From: Pelagibacteraceae bacterium TMED124
Lineage (GTDB): Bacteria > Pseudomonadota > Alphaproteobacteria > Pelagibacterales > Pelagibacteraceae
Direction of reading: 5' to 3'
DNA length: 24,836 bases
Assembly (NCBI GenBank): GCA_002171275.2
Contig: NHFZ02000008.1
Coordinates: 1 to 24,836, forward strand
Shown: positions 9,345 to 16,339 of the stretch, piece after piece
Position numbering within the stretch: the stretch's first letter is position 1
How the letters are laid out: each line of letters starts with the position of its first letter
Translations under genes and position numbers: made by a program
Notes under the pieces: model-generated
Database searches by the model: none
The model's input: only the letters and a program-made list of their open reading frames with translations
What the model was told of the DNA's origin: nothing

Positions 9345-9350
9345 ATAAAC

Positions 9351-10355
9351 ATGAAAACATTAACTAAAGTTGGATTGTCTGCCTTAGCTGGAGCATTGGC
9401 TGTATCATCTGCAAACGCAGGTGAAATGTCATTATCTGGATCTATCGTAGCATCTTACTCAAAAGGTAGTGGTTATCATACAACTGGAAACCCTTTAGCA
9501 ATGGATAAAGAATTATCTGTTACTGGTTCTGGTGAATTAGATAACGGAACTACTGTTAGTTACAAACAAACAATAACTGATGCAATGGCTTTCAACGATT
9601 CTGAAGTAGTATTCGGAAACGTAATGGGAACTACTGCTTCATTAGCGATGACATCTGCTGGTGACCCAATGTCAGCAATTGATGACGTTACGCCAACTGC
9701 TTTTGAAGAAGCAAACGCGGTAACTGGATCAATTAAAGACGTTAACGGTATCGACGGAACATACTCGCTAAGACTAACTCAAGCAGACTTACTTGGAACT
9801 GGTTTTACAGTTGATGCAGCGTACACATGGGAACATGGTTCGGGCGATGCAGGAACTGAAAAAGGTTCTTCAGGTGTAGATGCTGATGGTTCAGAAGATG
9901 GTTATTCTATCGTAGTAAAAGGTTCAGTGCCTATGGTTGATGGCTTAGACGTTGGTGTTGGTTACACAATGCTAAATACTAAAGCTCTTACAACAGGTGA
10001 AAGAGACCAAGAAGAAGGTACAGCGTATGTTAAATATTCGTCTGGACCAGTTTCTGTTGGTTACCAAAAAGGTGCGGTATCTGTAGAAGGAACTGCTGAA
10101 AATCTTTATGTGAATGAGTACATTGGTCTTTCATACAAGATATCAGACAGCATATCCGTTTCTTACAACGAAGCAGAATCAAGAAAAACTGATGACACTG
10201 CAGCTGATATAGTACAAGAGTGGGATTCAATTTCACTTTCTTATACAGCTGGTGGAATGACATTAGGTATAGTTGATCAAGAAGTTGACAACGCTACTTA
10301 CACTTCTGGAAGAACTTCAGAAGAAACTGCATTCCAAATGACAGTTGCGTTTTAA
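9351..10355 (+). CDS. Outer-membrane porin, SAR11 type
   Basis: A 334-residue beta-barrel porin for diffusion of small solutes across the outer membrane. The N-terminus is a classical signal peptide (MKTLTKVGLSALAGALAV) with cleavage predicted after ANA at about residue 23. The mature part is a series of alternating polar/hydrophobic strands rich in Gly, Ser, Thr and Asp. It ends in MTVAF, the terminal aromatic residue recognised by the BAM assembly machinery. The overall pattern (MSLSGSI, then GELDNGTTVSYKQ) resembles abundant porins of Pelagibacter-like bacteria. The gene looks compositionally different from its neighbours, with more G and C and favoured codons such as GGA, ACT and AAC, and with the strong RBS and terminator this suggests very high expression. 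Substrate preference cannot be read from sequence. Confidence 0.85.
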   Translation: MKTLTKVGLSALAGALAVSSANAGEMSLSGSIVASYSKGSGYHTTGNPLAMDKELSVTGSGELDNGTTVSYKQTITDAMAFNDSEVVFGNVMGTTASLAMTSAGDPMSAIDDVTPTAFEEANAVTGSIKDVNGIDGTYSLRLTQADLLGTGFTVDAAYTWEHGSGDAGTEKGSSGVDADGSEDGYSIVVKGSVPMVDGLDVGVGYTMLNTKALTTGERDQEEGTAYVKYSSGPVSVGYQKGAVSVEGTAENLYVNEYIGLSYKISDSISVSYNEAESRKTDDTAADIVQEWDSISLSYTAGGMTLGIVDQEVDNATYTSGRTSEETAFQMTVAF

Positions 10356-10359
10356 GTAA

Positions 10360-10941
10360 CTAAATACTATTTTTAAAAAAAGCCGGCATGTATTTGCCGG
10401 CTTTTTTTTTGTCCTTTAGCAAAGCACATCCGTGCACATTCAAAATTTTTATTTTTCTAAAGTTTTTTTCATTTATGCCACCCAAAGCAATAAATTTTCT
10501 TGAAAAATTTCTTGTTAGCAAGTTGAACTTGAATGTTCCAAGATTACCTTTTTTATATTGGTTTGATGTTTCAAATATTCTTGATAGGACAATATAATCG
10601 CAGCCTTGTTGTATTTTTTCTCTAATTTCAGCAACATTGTGAGCACTACCTATTATCTCAATTTTTGGATTAATTTTTTTTAAATGTTTATATTGTTTTT
10701 TGTTATAAGCAGAAATATAAAATTTATTTGATCTCAACGATAATAAAGTTTTTAAGTTATTAGGAACAAATAACCCAATATTTCTGCTTTTACATTTATA
10801 ATTAAATTTTTTTAAATCATTTCTATTAAATTTATCCGGGTTTCTAAGAATTAAAATTGCACCTGTCTTTTTTACATAATCTAGGTTAATTTCATCCAAT
10901 TTTTCTGTTATGAAGTATAAATAAAATTTTTTTTTAATCAT
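10360..10941 (-). CDS. ThiE/TenI-like thiamine-phosphate-synthase family protein
   Basis: A 193-residue TIM-barrel protein of the thiamine phosphate synthase/TenI superfamily. Support: the N-terminal FYLYFITEK, the central EIIGSAHNVAEI, GCDYIVLSRIFETSN (matching the family's 'D-Y-ϕ-x-ϕ-G-x-ϕ-F-x-T' block) and the phosphate-binding FIALGGIN. ThiE joins HMP-pyrophosphate to the thiazole phosphate. Several ThiE hallmarks are weak or absent: the QLR-K segment reads ILRNPD, and HLGQ-D is replaced by FYISAYN. It may thus be a divergent ThiE or a TenI-like relative with another role. The last codons contain the porin terminator hairpin. Its ATG overlaps the start of the divergent YggS gene. Confidence 0.7.
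   Translation of the reverse strand: MIKKKFYLYFITEKLDEINLDYVKKTGAILILRNPDKFNRNDLKKFNYKCKSRNIGLFVPNNLKTLLSLRSNKFYISAYNKKQYKHLKKINPKIEIIGSAHNVAEIREKIQQGCDYIVLSRIFETSNQYKKGNLGTFKFNLLTRNFSRKFIALGGINEKNFRKIKILNVHGCALLKDKKKAGKYMPAFFKNSI
10375..10410. terminator. Rho-independent, potentially bidirectional terminator
   Basis: The GC-rich stem GCCGGCA (10382-10388) pairs with TGCCGGC (10395-10401) around a 6-nt loop. It is preceded by A's and followed by nine T's (10402-10410), so it works as a terminator for the porin mRNA and could also act for minus-strand transcripts, which meet a T-like tract after the hairpin. It is the clearest intrinsic terminator in the window. It lies inside the 3' coding part of the convergent gene at 10360-10941. 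Confidence 0.92.
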
Positions 10942-11608
10942 GAATAACGAAGTTATAAATAAGTTAAAAGTAATACAAGCAAATATAAAAAATTTAAATG
11001 ATAATTCAATTCAAAGAAGTATAATTTGCGTATCTAAAACTTTTTCAATTGACAAACTAATGCCACTAATTGACTTTGGTCATGTTCATTTTGGTGAAAA
11101 TAAAGTTCAGGAAACTGAGATGAAGTGGTCCGAGATTAGGAAAACAAATAAGAATATTAAAATTCACATGGTTGGTAAATTGCAAACCAATAAAGTCAAA
11201 AAAGCAATTCATTTATTCGAATTTATTCATTCACTAGACAGTTCAAAATTAGCAGACGCATTGAATAAGGCAGAGACTGAAAATAATAAAAAAATTTCTT
11301 ATTTTATTCAAATTAATATTGGAAATGAAATTCAAAAATCCGGAATTCCTACTAAGGATGCAAAAAACTTTCTAAATTATTGCAAGTTTGATAAAAAACT
11401 AAATGTTATCGGACTAATGGTCATACCTCCAAACGATGAGAATACTGAAAAATATTTTGAAGAAGTTTCAAAATTAAACTCTGAATTAGGTTTAAAACAT
11501 TTAAGCATGGGGATGTCATCAGATTATGAAAAGGCAGTTAAGTTTAACGCTACTTTTCTTAGGATAGGATCTGGAATTTTAGGACCTAGAACTTTTAAGA
11601 AATTATAA
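10940..11608 (+). CDS. YggS/PLPBP-family pyridoxal-phosphate-binding protein
   Basis: A 222-residue fold-III PLP protein (YggS, PROSC/PLPHP family), involved in vitamin B6 and amino-acid homeostasis; members bind PLP but have no known catalytic activity. Signatures in order: ICVSKTF with the PLP lysine at about residue 33, FGENKVQE, HMVGKLQTNKVKKA, GLMVIPP, LSMGMSSDYEKAVKFNATFLRIGSGILGPR at the C-terminus. The ATG at 10940 overlaps the divergent ThiE-like start by two bases, so no upstream Shine-Dalgarno is available; the N-terminal residues nevertheless look like a normal YggS start. The 3' end overlaps the convergent transpeptidase gene by 14 bp. Confidence 0.93.
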   Translation: MNNEVINKLKVIQANIKNLNDNSIQRSIICVSKTFSIDKLMPLIDFGHVHFGENKVQETEMKWSEIRKTNKNIKIHMVGKLQTNKVKKAIHLFEFIHSLDSSKLADALNKAETENNKKISYFIQINIGNEIQKSGIPTKDAKNFLNYCKFDKKLNVIGLMVIPPNDENTEKYFEEVSKLNSELGLKHLSMGMSSDYEKAVKFNATFLRIGSGILGPRTFKKL

Positions 11609-12086
11609 ATTTTGTTTTTTTTGTAATAAACGGCAAGATTCTAATTAAATCCTTTTTTTTTATAGAAATACATCCTTTTGTGGGACTAAGTTTTTTAGTT
11701 GAAACATGTAAAAAAATTGCACTTCCTTTATTTTTAACCACTGGATTTGAATTAAAATTTAAAACCAAAATTAAATCATAAATATTTTTTTTGAGATATA
11801 ATTTTTCATGGTTTTTTTTAAAGGGCAGAAAAACTAATTTATTATAAAGTGATGAAGTTGGATCATCACACCAACCTAAGTTTTTTTTTATTTTCTTTTT
11901 TTTGATATATGTAAAAATATTCTTTACTCTGTCTGCTCTATACAATAATAGCTTAAAATTAAAAGATCCCCTGGGCGTTTTGAGATCACCCTCTCTTTTT
12001 CTATGAGTTAAACCCCTTTTACCTATTGAACATTTTATCTTATAATCCCTAAAGTAAAGAATATTTTTTTTTAAATATATATGCAT
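11595..12086 (-). CDS. YkuD-type L,D-transpeptidase family protein
   Basis: A 163-residue protein with the YkuD catalytic signature: His127 in FLHVS and Cys139 in SPTKGCIS, plus GDLKTPRGSF at residues 33-42. The family forms 3-3 peptidoglycan cross-links or attaches proteins to peptidoglycan through a cysteine acyl-enzyme. No signal peptide is visible at the N-terminus (MHIYLKKNILYF), although the usual site of action is the periplasm; short YkuD proteins without an obvious signal occur in Proteobacteria. The protein is very rich in lysine. Its start codon lies in the palindrome ATGCAT shared with the divergent regulator gene. Confidence 0.85.
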   Translation of the reverse strand: MHIYLKKNILYFRDYKIKCSIGKRGLTHRKREGDLKTPRGSFNFKLLLYRADRVKNIFTYIKKKKIKKNLGWCDDPTSSLYNKLVFLPFKKNHEKLYLKKNIYDLILVLNFNSNPVVKNKGSAIFLHVSTKKLSPTKGCISIKKKDLIRILPFITKKTKFIIS

Positions 12087-12713
12087 ATTAAATCTTACAA
12101 TATTAACGTTGCATGTTTTTGCAATGAAAATTTTACAAAGTCTTTAGAAGAATTAAAATCTTTTTTTGGATTTAATTTAATTTCTAAAAATATTGATGAT
12201 GAAGACTTAAAAGCAAATAAATTTCATGCCATAATCACTGATCTAGATAATAATAAGAAAAAATTTATTCATGATACAAATATACCAAAAATTCTTATTC
12301 AAAAAGATATTCAAGGAAGTAAACCAAAGGAAAGATTTGGACTTATAGCCAAACTTCCACTTAACGTTGTTCAATTTAATCAAGATGTAATAGATGTTTG
12401 TAAAAAACATGAATTTAATAAAAACTCTTTAATAAAAATTAAAGATTATACCCTTGATAAAAATGCGAGGATTTTAATAAAAGAAAATACAAAACTTCAA
12501 GTTACCGAAAAAGAAATCATTTTTATTGAAATGTTATATTCTTCTCAAAAGCCTCTTAGCCGAGATTATATTTTAAAAAATATTTGGAACTACTCATCTG
12601 AAACAGATACTCATACAGTTGAAACACACATATATAGATTAAGACAAAAAATTAAAAAAAAATTTGAAGACAATAATTTTATTAAAAACTCTAAAGATGG
12701 ATATTCATTGTGA
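12081..12713 (+). CDS. OmpR-type winged-helix regulator with degenerate receiver-like domain
   Basis: A 210-residue protein. Residues from about 125 to 210 match the OmpR/PhoB DNA-binding domain: VTEKEIIFIEML, LSRDYILKNIWNY, then HTVETHIYRLRQKIKKK as the recognition helix, and KDGYSL in the wing. The N-terminal ~105 residues look like a decayed receiver: AIITDLD could hold the phospho-acceptor Asp and GLIAKLP the conserved Lys, but the paired acidic residues usual at the end of strand 1 are missing (VACFCNENF). No histidine kinase gene is adjacent. It may work without phosphorylation. Its targets are unknown; the divergently transcribed transpeptidase is a natural candidate because they share a start-codon palindrome. 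arfA follows with a GTGA overlap. Confidence 0.85.
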   Translation: MHIKSYNINVACFCNENFTKSLEELKSFFGFNLISKNIDDEDLKANKFHAIITDLDNNKKKFIHDTNIPKILIQKDIQGSKPKERFGLIAKLPLNVVQFNQDVIDVCKKHEFNKNSLIKIKDYTLDKNARILIKENTKLQVTEKEIIFIEMLYSSQKPLSRDYILKNIWNYSSETDTHTVETHIYRLRQKIKKKFEDNNFIKNSKDGYSL

Positions 12714-12826
12714 AGAAAAGAAATATTTTTGCTAAAGATTTATTTTCAAAGAAATATCATAAACGTATTGTTAAACCAAAAAAAGGTAAGGGAAGTTACA
12801 ACAGAAAAAAAATTAAGAAAGTCTAG
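12710..12826 (+). CDS. arfA: Putative ArfA, alternative ribosome-rescue factor (38 aa)
   Basis: A very short gene of 38 codons. It begins with GTG at 12710, overlapping the TGA of the regulator gene (GTGA, 12710-12713); in this frame there is no ATG, GTG or TTG upstream before the TAA at 12692. The protein is strongly basic and contains RIVKPKKGKGSYNRK, matching the core of ArfA (E. coli has KNKKGKGSYMRK). ArfA enters the empty mRNA channel of ribosomes stalled on mRNAs without a stop codon and recruits release factor RF2, acting as a back-up to tmRNA. Unlike E. coli ArfA (72 codons, with a hydrophobic tail), this version stops straight after the basic core. Its last 14 bp overlap the convergent kinase gene. 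Confidence 0.8.
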   Translation: MKKRNIFAKDLFSKKYHKRIVKPKKGKGSYNRKKIKKV

Positions 12827-13742
12827 CACCAATTTTCTGAATAATTTTAGAAGACATCTCAGTTCCCTTGGCCAAACTGTCTTTATTAGATAATTTATTT
12901 ATGTAGCCATGTAAAAATCCAGCTGCAAAAAGGTCTCCTGCTCCTGTCAAATCTACAATTTTTAAATTTTTTTGTATACCGCATTGTATTACTTCATTTT
13001 TGTTAATCACAATGCTCCCTTTTTCTCCTCTAGTTATTACTAATATTTTTCCAAGATTTTTTCCAAAAGAAATTACATCATCAAAATTTTTAGCATCTAT
13101 AAGAGAATGAATTTCTTGTTCATTAGCAAAAGTAATATCTAGTTTATTTTTAACTAAACCCAAGAAGTCGTTTTTATGTCTATCTACACAAAATTTATCT
13201 GATAAAGACATAGCAGATATATTTGAAATATTAATAGCTTTTTCTATTGCTTTCTTTTGCTCATTACCATCCCATAAATAACCTTCTAAAAAAACTATTT
13301 CACTTTTTTTTATAGAATTTATATCAATATCTCTTACATTAATTTTATTGGCAATTCCTAAAAAAGTACACATTGTTCTCTCAGAGTCTGGGGTTATTAA
13401 AACCAAACAAGTTCCGGTAGGTAATTTTTCCTTTTTTTTCGAATAAAAATATTTTACTCTTTCTTTTTTAAGGCCTTCTTCGTATTTATTTCCAAATTCG
13501 TCGTCACATATTTTACCAATAAAACCTACATCATTACCAAGTTGTGCTATACCAACAATTGAGTTTGCTACAGAACCTCCTGAAATTGTTTCCTCAATCT
13601 TTAAATTTGATAATAGATTTTTAAGTTCAGCTTCATCAACCAATTTCATCGTACTTTTTGTAAGATTATTTTTAACCAAAAAATCATCTTTCACCCTGCA
13701 AATTACATCTACTATAGCATTTCCCATTCCAAGAATTTTCAT
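12813..13742 (-). CDS. PfkB-family sugar/nucleoside kinase (adenosine-kinase-like)
   Basis: A 309-residue ribokinase-fold kinase. The N-terminal GMGNAIVDV, the substrate-site SGGSVANSIVGIAQLG (about residues 54-69), and the C-terminal PfkB signature DLTGAGDLFAAGFLHG, with the catalytic Asp in GAGD, are all present. The N-terminal pattern and spacing resemble the adenosine-kinase-like subgroup common in alphaproteobacteria, but the phosphorylated substrate cannot be fixed from sequence. It is one base downstream of nth and is the last gene of the grpE-dnaK-dnaJ-dapB-nth run. Its 3' end overlaps arfA on the other strand. Confidence 0.88.
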   Translation of the reverse strand: MKILGMGNAIVDVICRVKDDFLVKNNLTKSTMKLVDEAELKNLLSNLKIEETISGGSVANSIVGIAQLGNDVGFIGKICDDEFGNKYEEGLKKERVKYFYSKKKEKLPTGTCLVLITPDSERTMCTFLGIANKINVRDIDINSIKKSEIVFLEGYLWDGNEQKKAIEKAINISNISAMSLSDKFCVDRHKNDFLGLVKNKLDITFANEQEIHSLIDAKNFDDVISFGKNLGKILVITRGEKGSIVINKNEVIQCGIQKNLKIVDLTGAGDLFAAGFLHGYINKLSNKDSLAKGTEMSSKIIQKIGARLS

Positions 13743-13743
13743 A

Positions 13744-14397
13744 TTAAGCTTTCTTTGTTTTTATAGGTATTTTTCGATTAGGATAACAAGTCGTACAGAT
13801 TTTACAAGTTACACCATAGCATTCTCTAGCTTTACAATATTCCCTTCCATAATAAATTATTTGAAGATGAAGTTTGTTCCACGATTTTTTAGGGAATAAT
13901 TTCTTTAAATCCTTTTCAGTTTGAATGACATTTTTTCCATTTGTTAGACCCCATCTTTGTGCCAAACGATGAATATGTGTATCTACAGGAAAAGCTGGTA
14001 CCCCAAATTTTTGAGACATCACTACACTTGCAGTTTTATGTCCAACACCCTGTAAATTTTCGAGATCTTCAAAACTTTTTGGAACTTTACCTTTGTGTTT
14101 TTGAATTAGTTGTTTCGATAGAGTATAAACACTTTTTGCTTTGTTTCGAAAAAGACCTATACTTTTAATTAATTTCTCGATTTTCTTTCTTCCTAATTTT
14201 ACAAAATGCTCAGGTCTATAGTACTTTTGATAAATATTTTTTGTAACATTATTAACATTTAGATCAGTAGTTTGCGCGGATAGTGCTACAGATACTAGTA
14301 AAGTGAATGCATTTTTATGTTTTAAAGGAATTGGAGTTTTCGGATAAATTTTATTAAGAATTTTTAATATTATTCTAGCTCTTTTAGCTCTACTCAT
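13744..14397 (-). CDS. nth: Endonuclease III (Nth) with unusual cysteine cluster
   Basis: A 217-residue DNA glycosylase/AP lyase that removes oxidised pyrimidines in base-excision repair. The helix-hairpin-helix LQGVGHKTASVV (about residues 115-126) carries the catalytic Lys121, and VDTHIHRL carries the catalytic Asp139. The C-terminal iron-sulfur region contains Cys188, 193, 198, 201 and 204, not the usual C-x6-C-x2-C-x5-C. A [4Fe-4S] cluster is still likely, but its ligands must differ in spacing. The gene lies 10 bp after dapB and 1 bp before the kinase gene. Confidence 0.93.
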   Translation of the reverse strand: MSRAKRARIILKILNKIYPKTPIPLKHKNAFTLLVSVALSAQTTDLNVNNVTKNIYQKYYRPEHFVKLGRKKIEKLIKSIGLFRNKAKSVYTLSKQLIQKHKGKVPKSFEDLENLQGVGHKTASVVMSQKFGVPAFPVDTHIHRLAQRWGLTNGKNVIQTEKDLKKLFPKKSWNKLHLQIIYYGREYCKARECYGVTCKICTTCYPNRKIPIKTKKA

Positions 14398-14407
14398 TAT
14401 TTTAAAT

Positions 14408-15184
14408 TTATTTAAAATTTAAAACATTTCTCATAGAGTATAAACCTGGTTTTTTATTCATTAACCATTTTGCTGCAGTCAATGCACCTTCAGAGTATAA
14501 AGCTCTATCAAAAGATTCATGATTTAGAGTCACTATTTCTTTTCCACTCGAGAATTTTATTTCATGCTCTCCAACCACTTTACCTTTTCTAATTGAATTA
14601 AAGTTAATTTTTTTACTATAAGGAAAAGTTCTTTTATTTAAATATTTTTTTCCTATAATTTTACTTAAATCTTTATTTCTTCCCAAAGCCACACCTTTTC
14701 CAAGCATTAAGGCTGTACCTGAGGGATGATCTTTTTTATGTTTATGATGTACTTCATAAACTTTACTTAAAAAATTATTTCCTAGTGATTTTGAAGTAAT
14801 TTCAGTTAGGTATACAAGTAAATTTACTCCTAGACTCATATTTCCTGCTTTCAAAATTGGAATTTTTTTTGAATATTTTTTAATTAATTTCTCTTCCTTT
14901 TTAGAAAAACCTGTTGTTCCGATAACAACTCTTTTCTTTAATTTTGATGCAATTTTGAGCACCTCAAGCGTACACTTTGGAACTGTAAAATCTATAATAA
15001 CATTTGAATTTTTAAATGCATTTTTTGAATTTAATTGAGGTTTTAAACCTGATATTTTTTTATTTATTATTTTATTTTCTGTTACAGAAATAACCCTAAA
15101 ATTTTTTAAAGATTTAGAAGACTTTATTAGTTGCTGTCCCATTCTTCCAAGACAGCCAGTAATTGTTAAATTAATTTTTTTCAT
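14408..15184 (-). CDS. dapB: 4-hydroxy-tetrahydrodipicolinate reductase (DapB)
   Basis: A 258-residue NAD(P)H-dependent reductase of the diaminopimelate/lysine pathway, supplying meso-DAP for peptidoglycan. Motifs: the nucleotide-binding GCLGRMGQQL near the N-terminus, VVIGTTGFSKKE, NMSLGVNLLVYL, and the signature EVHHKHKKDHPSGTAL with the catalytic His-His and the Lys. Length is near normal (about 270). The ATG directly abuts the dnaJ stop (0 bp), so it probably shares the chaperone transcript. Confidence 0.96.
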   Translation of the reverse strand: MKKINLTITGCLGRMGQQLIKSSKSLKNFRVISVTENKIINKKISGLKPQLNSKNAFKNSNVIIDFTVPKCTLEVLKIASKLKKRVVIGTTGFSKKEEKLIKKYSKKIPILKAGNMSLGVNLLVYLTEITSKSLGNNFLSKVYEVHHKHKKDHPSGTALMLGKGVALGRNKDLSKIIGKKYLNKRTFPYSKKINFNSIRKGKVVGEHEIKFSSGKEIVTLNHESFDRALYSEGALTAAKWLMNKKPGLYSMRNVLNFK

Positions 15185-16312
15185 CTATTGTTTCCAAAAT
15201 TTTTTTGCTTTATCAAAAAAACTTTTAATTAATGGATTTGATTTATTATCCTCTAAATTTTTAAACTCAGCCAAAAGCTCTTTTTGTCTTTTAGTCAAAG
15301 AAGTTGGTATTTCAGTGATGACTCTAATGTATAGATCTCCAAATAAATTTCTTTTTAATACTGGCATACCTTTTCCTCTAAGTCTTAACTGTTTTCCACT
15401 TTGAGTTCCAGAAGGAATTTTAATTTTGGTCTTTCCACCATCTATTGATGGTACTTCCACATTTGCTCCTAAAGCTGCATCTGTAAAAGTAATTGGGAGT
15501 TCGTAGAATAAATTTTCCTCAGATCTTTTAAAAATCTCATGTGGTTTTACCGATATAAATAAGTATAAATCTCCATAAGAGCCACCTTTAGTTCCAGCCT
15601 CTCCTTTACCAGCAATTCTTATTCTTGTACCATCATCAACACCTTTTGGAATTTTTACTGAAACAGACTCATTGGATTGAGTTTTACCTGCCCCGCTACA
15701 ATTGTTACATGGATTGGATATTTTTTCCCCCTCACCACTGCATTCTGGGCATGTTTGTTGAATGGTAAAAAAACCTTGGCTAGATCTTACTTTACCCTGG
15801 CCACCACAATAATTGCATGCAGATGGTTTTGAGCCAGGTTTTGCACCGCTGCCAGAACAAGTTTTACATTTTTTATAAGTTGTGTAATTAATTTTTTCTT
15901 CTTTTCCATTAAAAGCATCATTTAAATCTATCGTGATATCATATCTTAAATCATTTCCTCTATTATTTCTCCGTCCTCTTCTAGACTGTCCAGAACCACC
16001 AAAACCAAAGTCACCAAAAACATCTTCAAAAATATCTGAAAAAGAGGATGAAAAATCAAAGTTACCAAAACCTCCTTGCCCACCACCTTGAAAAGCAGCA
16101 TGACCAAATTGATCATAATTTTCTCTTCTCTTATCATCGGAAAGAACGTGATATGCTTCACTTCCTTCTTTAAATTTTTCTTCAGAGCCTTTATCTCCTT
16201 TATTTTTGTCAGGATGATATTTGAGCGCTAGTTTTCTGTATGCTTTTTTTATTTCGTCTTTACTGGATGATTTTTTAACCCCTAAGACTTCATAATAATC
16301 TCTTTTTGACAT
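15185..16312 (-). CDS. dnaJ: Chaperone DnaJ (Hsp40)
   Basis: A complete 375-residue class A J-protein, which stimulates DnaK ATPase activity and delivers unfolded substrates. The N-terminal J domain includes the HPD motif (YHPDKNK, about residues 32-38). A Gly/Phe-rich linker follows ([12 protein letters not shown] and beyond). Then come four zinc-binding CxxCxGxG repeats ([32 protein letters not shown]) and the C-terminal substrate-binding domains. An AGGAG lies 11 nt before the ATG. It follows dnaK by 27 bp. Confidence 0.98.
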   Translation of the reverse strand: MSKRDYYEVLGVKKSSSKDEIKKAYRKLALKYHPDKNKGDKGSEEKFKEGSEAYHVLSDDKRRENYDQFGHAAFQGGGQGGFGNFDFSSSFSDIFEDVFGDFGFGGSGQSRRGRRNNRGNDLRYDITIDLNDAFNGKEEKINYTTYKKCKTCSGSGAKPGSKPSACNYCGGQGKVRSSQGFFTIQQTCPECSGEGEKISNPCNNCSGAGKTQSNESVSVKIPKGVDDGTRIRIAGKGEAGTKGGSYGDLYLFISVKPHEIFKRSEENLFYELPITFTDAALGANVEVPSIDGGKTKIKIPSGTQSGKQLRLRGKGMPVLKRNLFGDLYIRVITEIPTSLTKRQKELLAEFKNLEDNKSNPLIKSFFDKAKKFWKQ

Positions 16313-16339
16313 GAGATGATTTGCTCCTGATAATTAGTC

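Larger units (their letters stand above)
9174..9350. promoter_or_regulatory. Divergent intergenic control region upstream of the porin
   Basis: At 177 bp this is the longest non-coding gap in the window. Visible elements: (i) an extended -10-like TGCGATAAT on the minus strand (9181-9189), about 8 bp before the DUF3576 start, with only a weak -35; (ii) TTGATA at 9247-9252 on the plus strand, resembling a -35 but without a convincing -10 at the right distance; (iii) the short repeat TAGC...GCTA...TAGC at 9290-9313, which could form two alternative weak hairpins; (iv) a perfect 16-bp palindrome at 9314-9329; (v) a strong Shine-Dalgarno at 9339-9344. The promoter calls are tentative, but the region clearly holds the porin's control signals. 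Confidence 0.5.
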
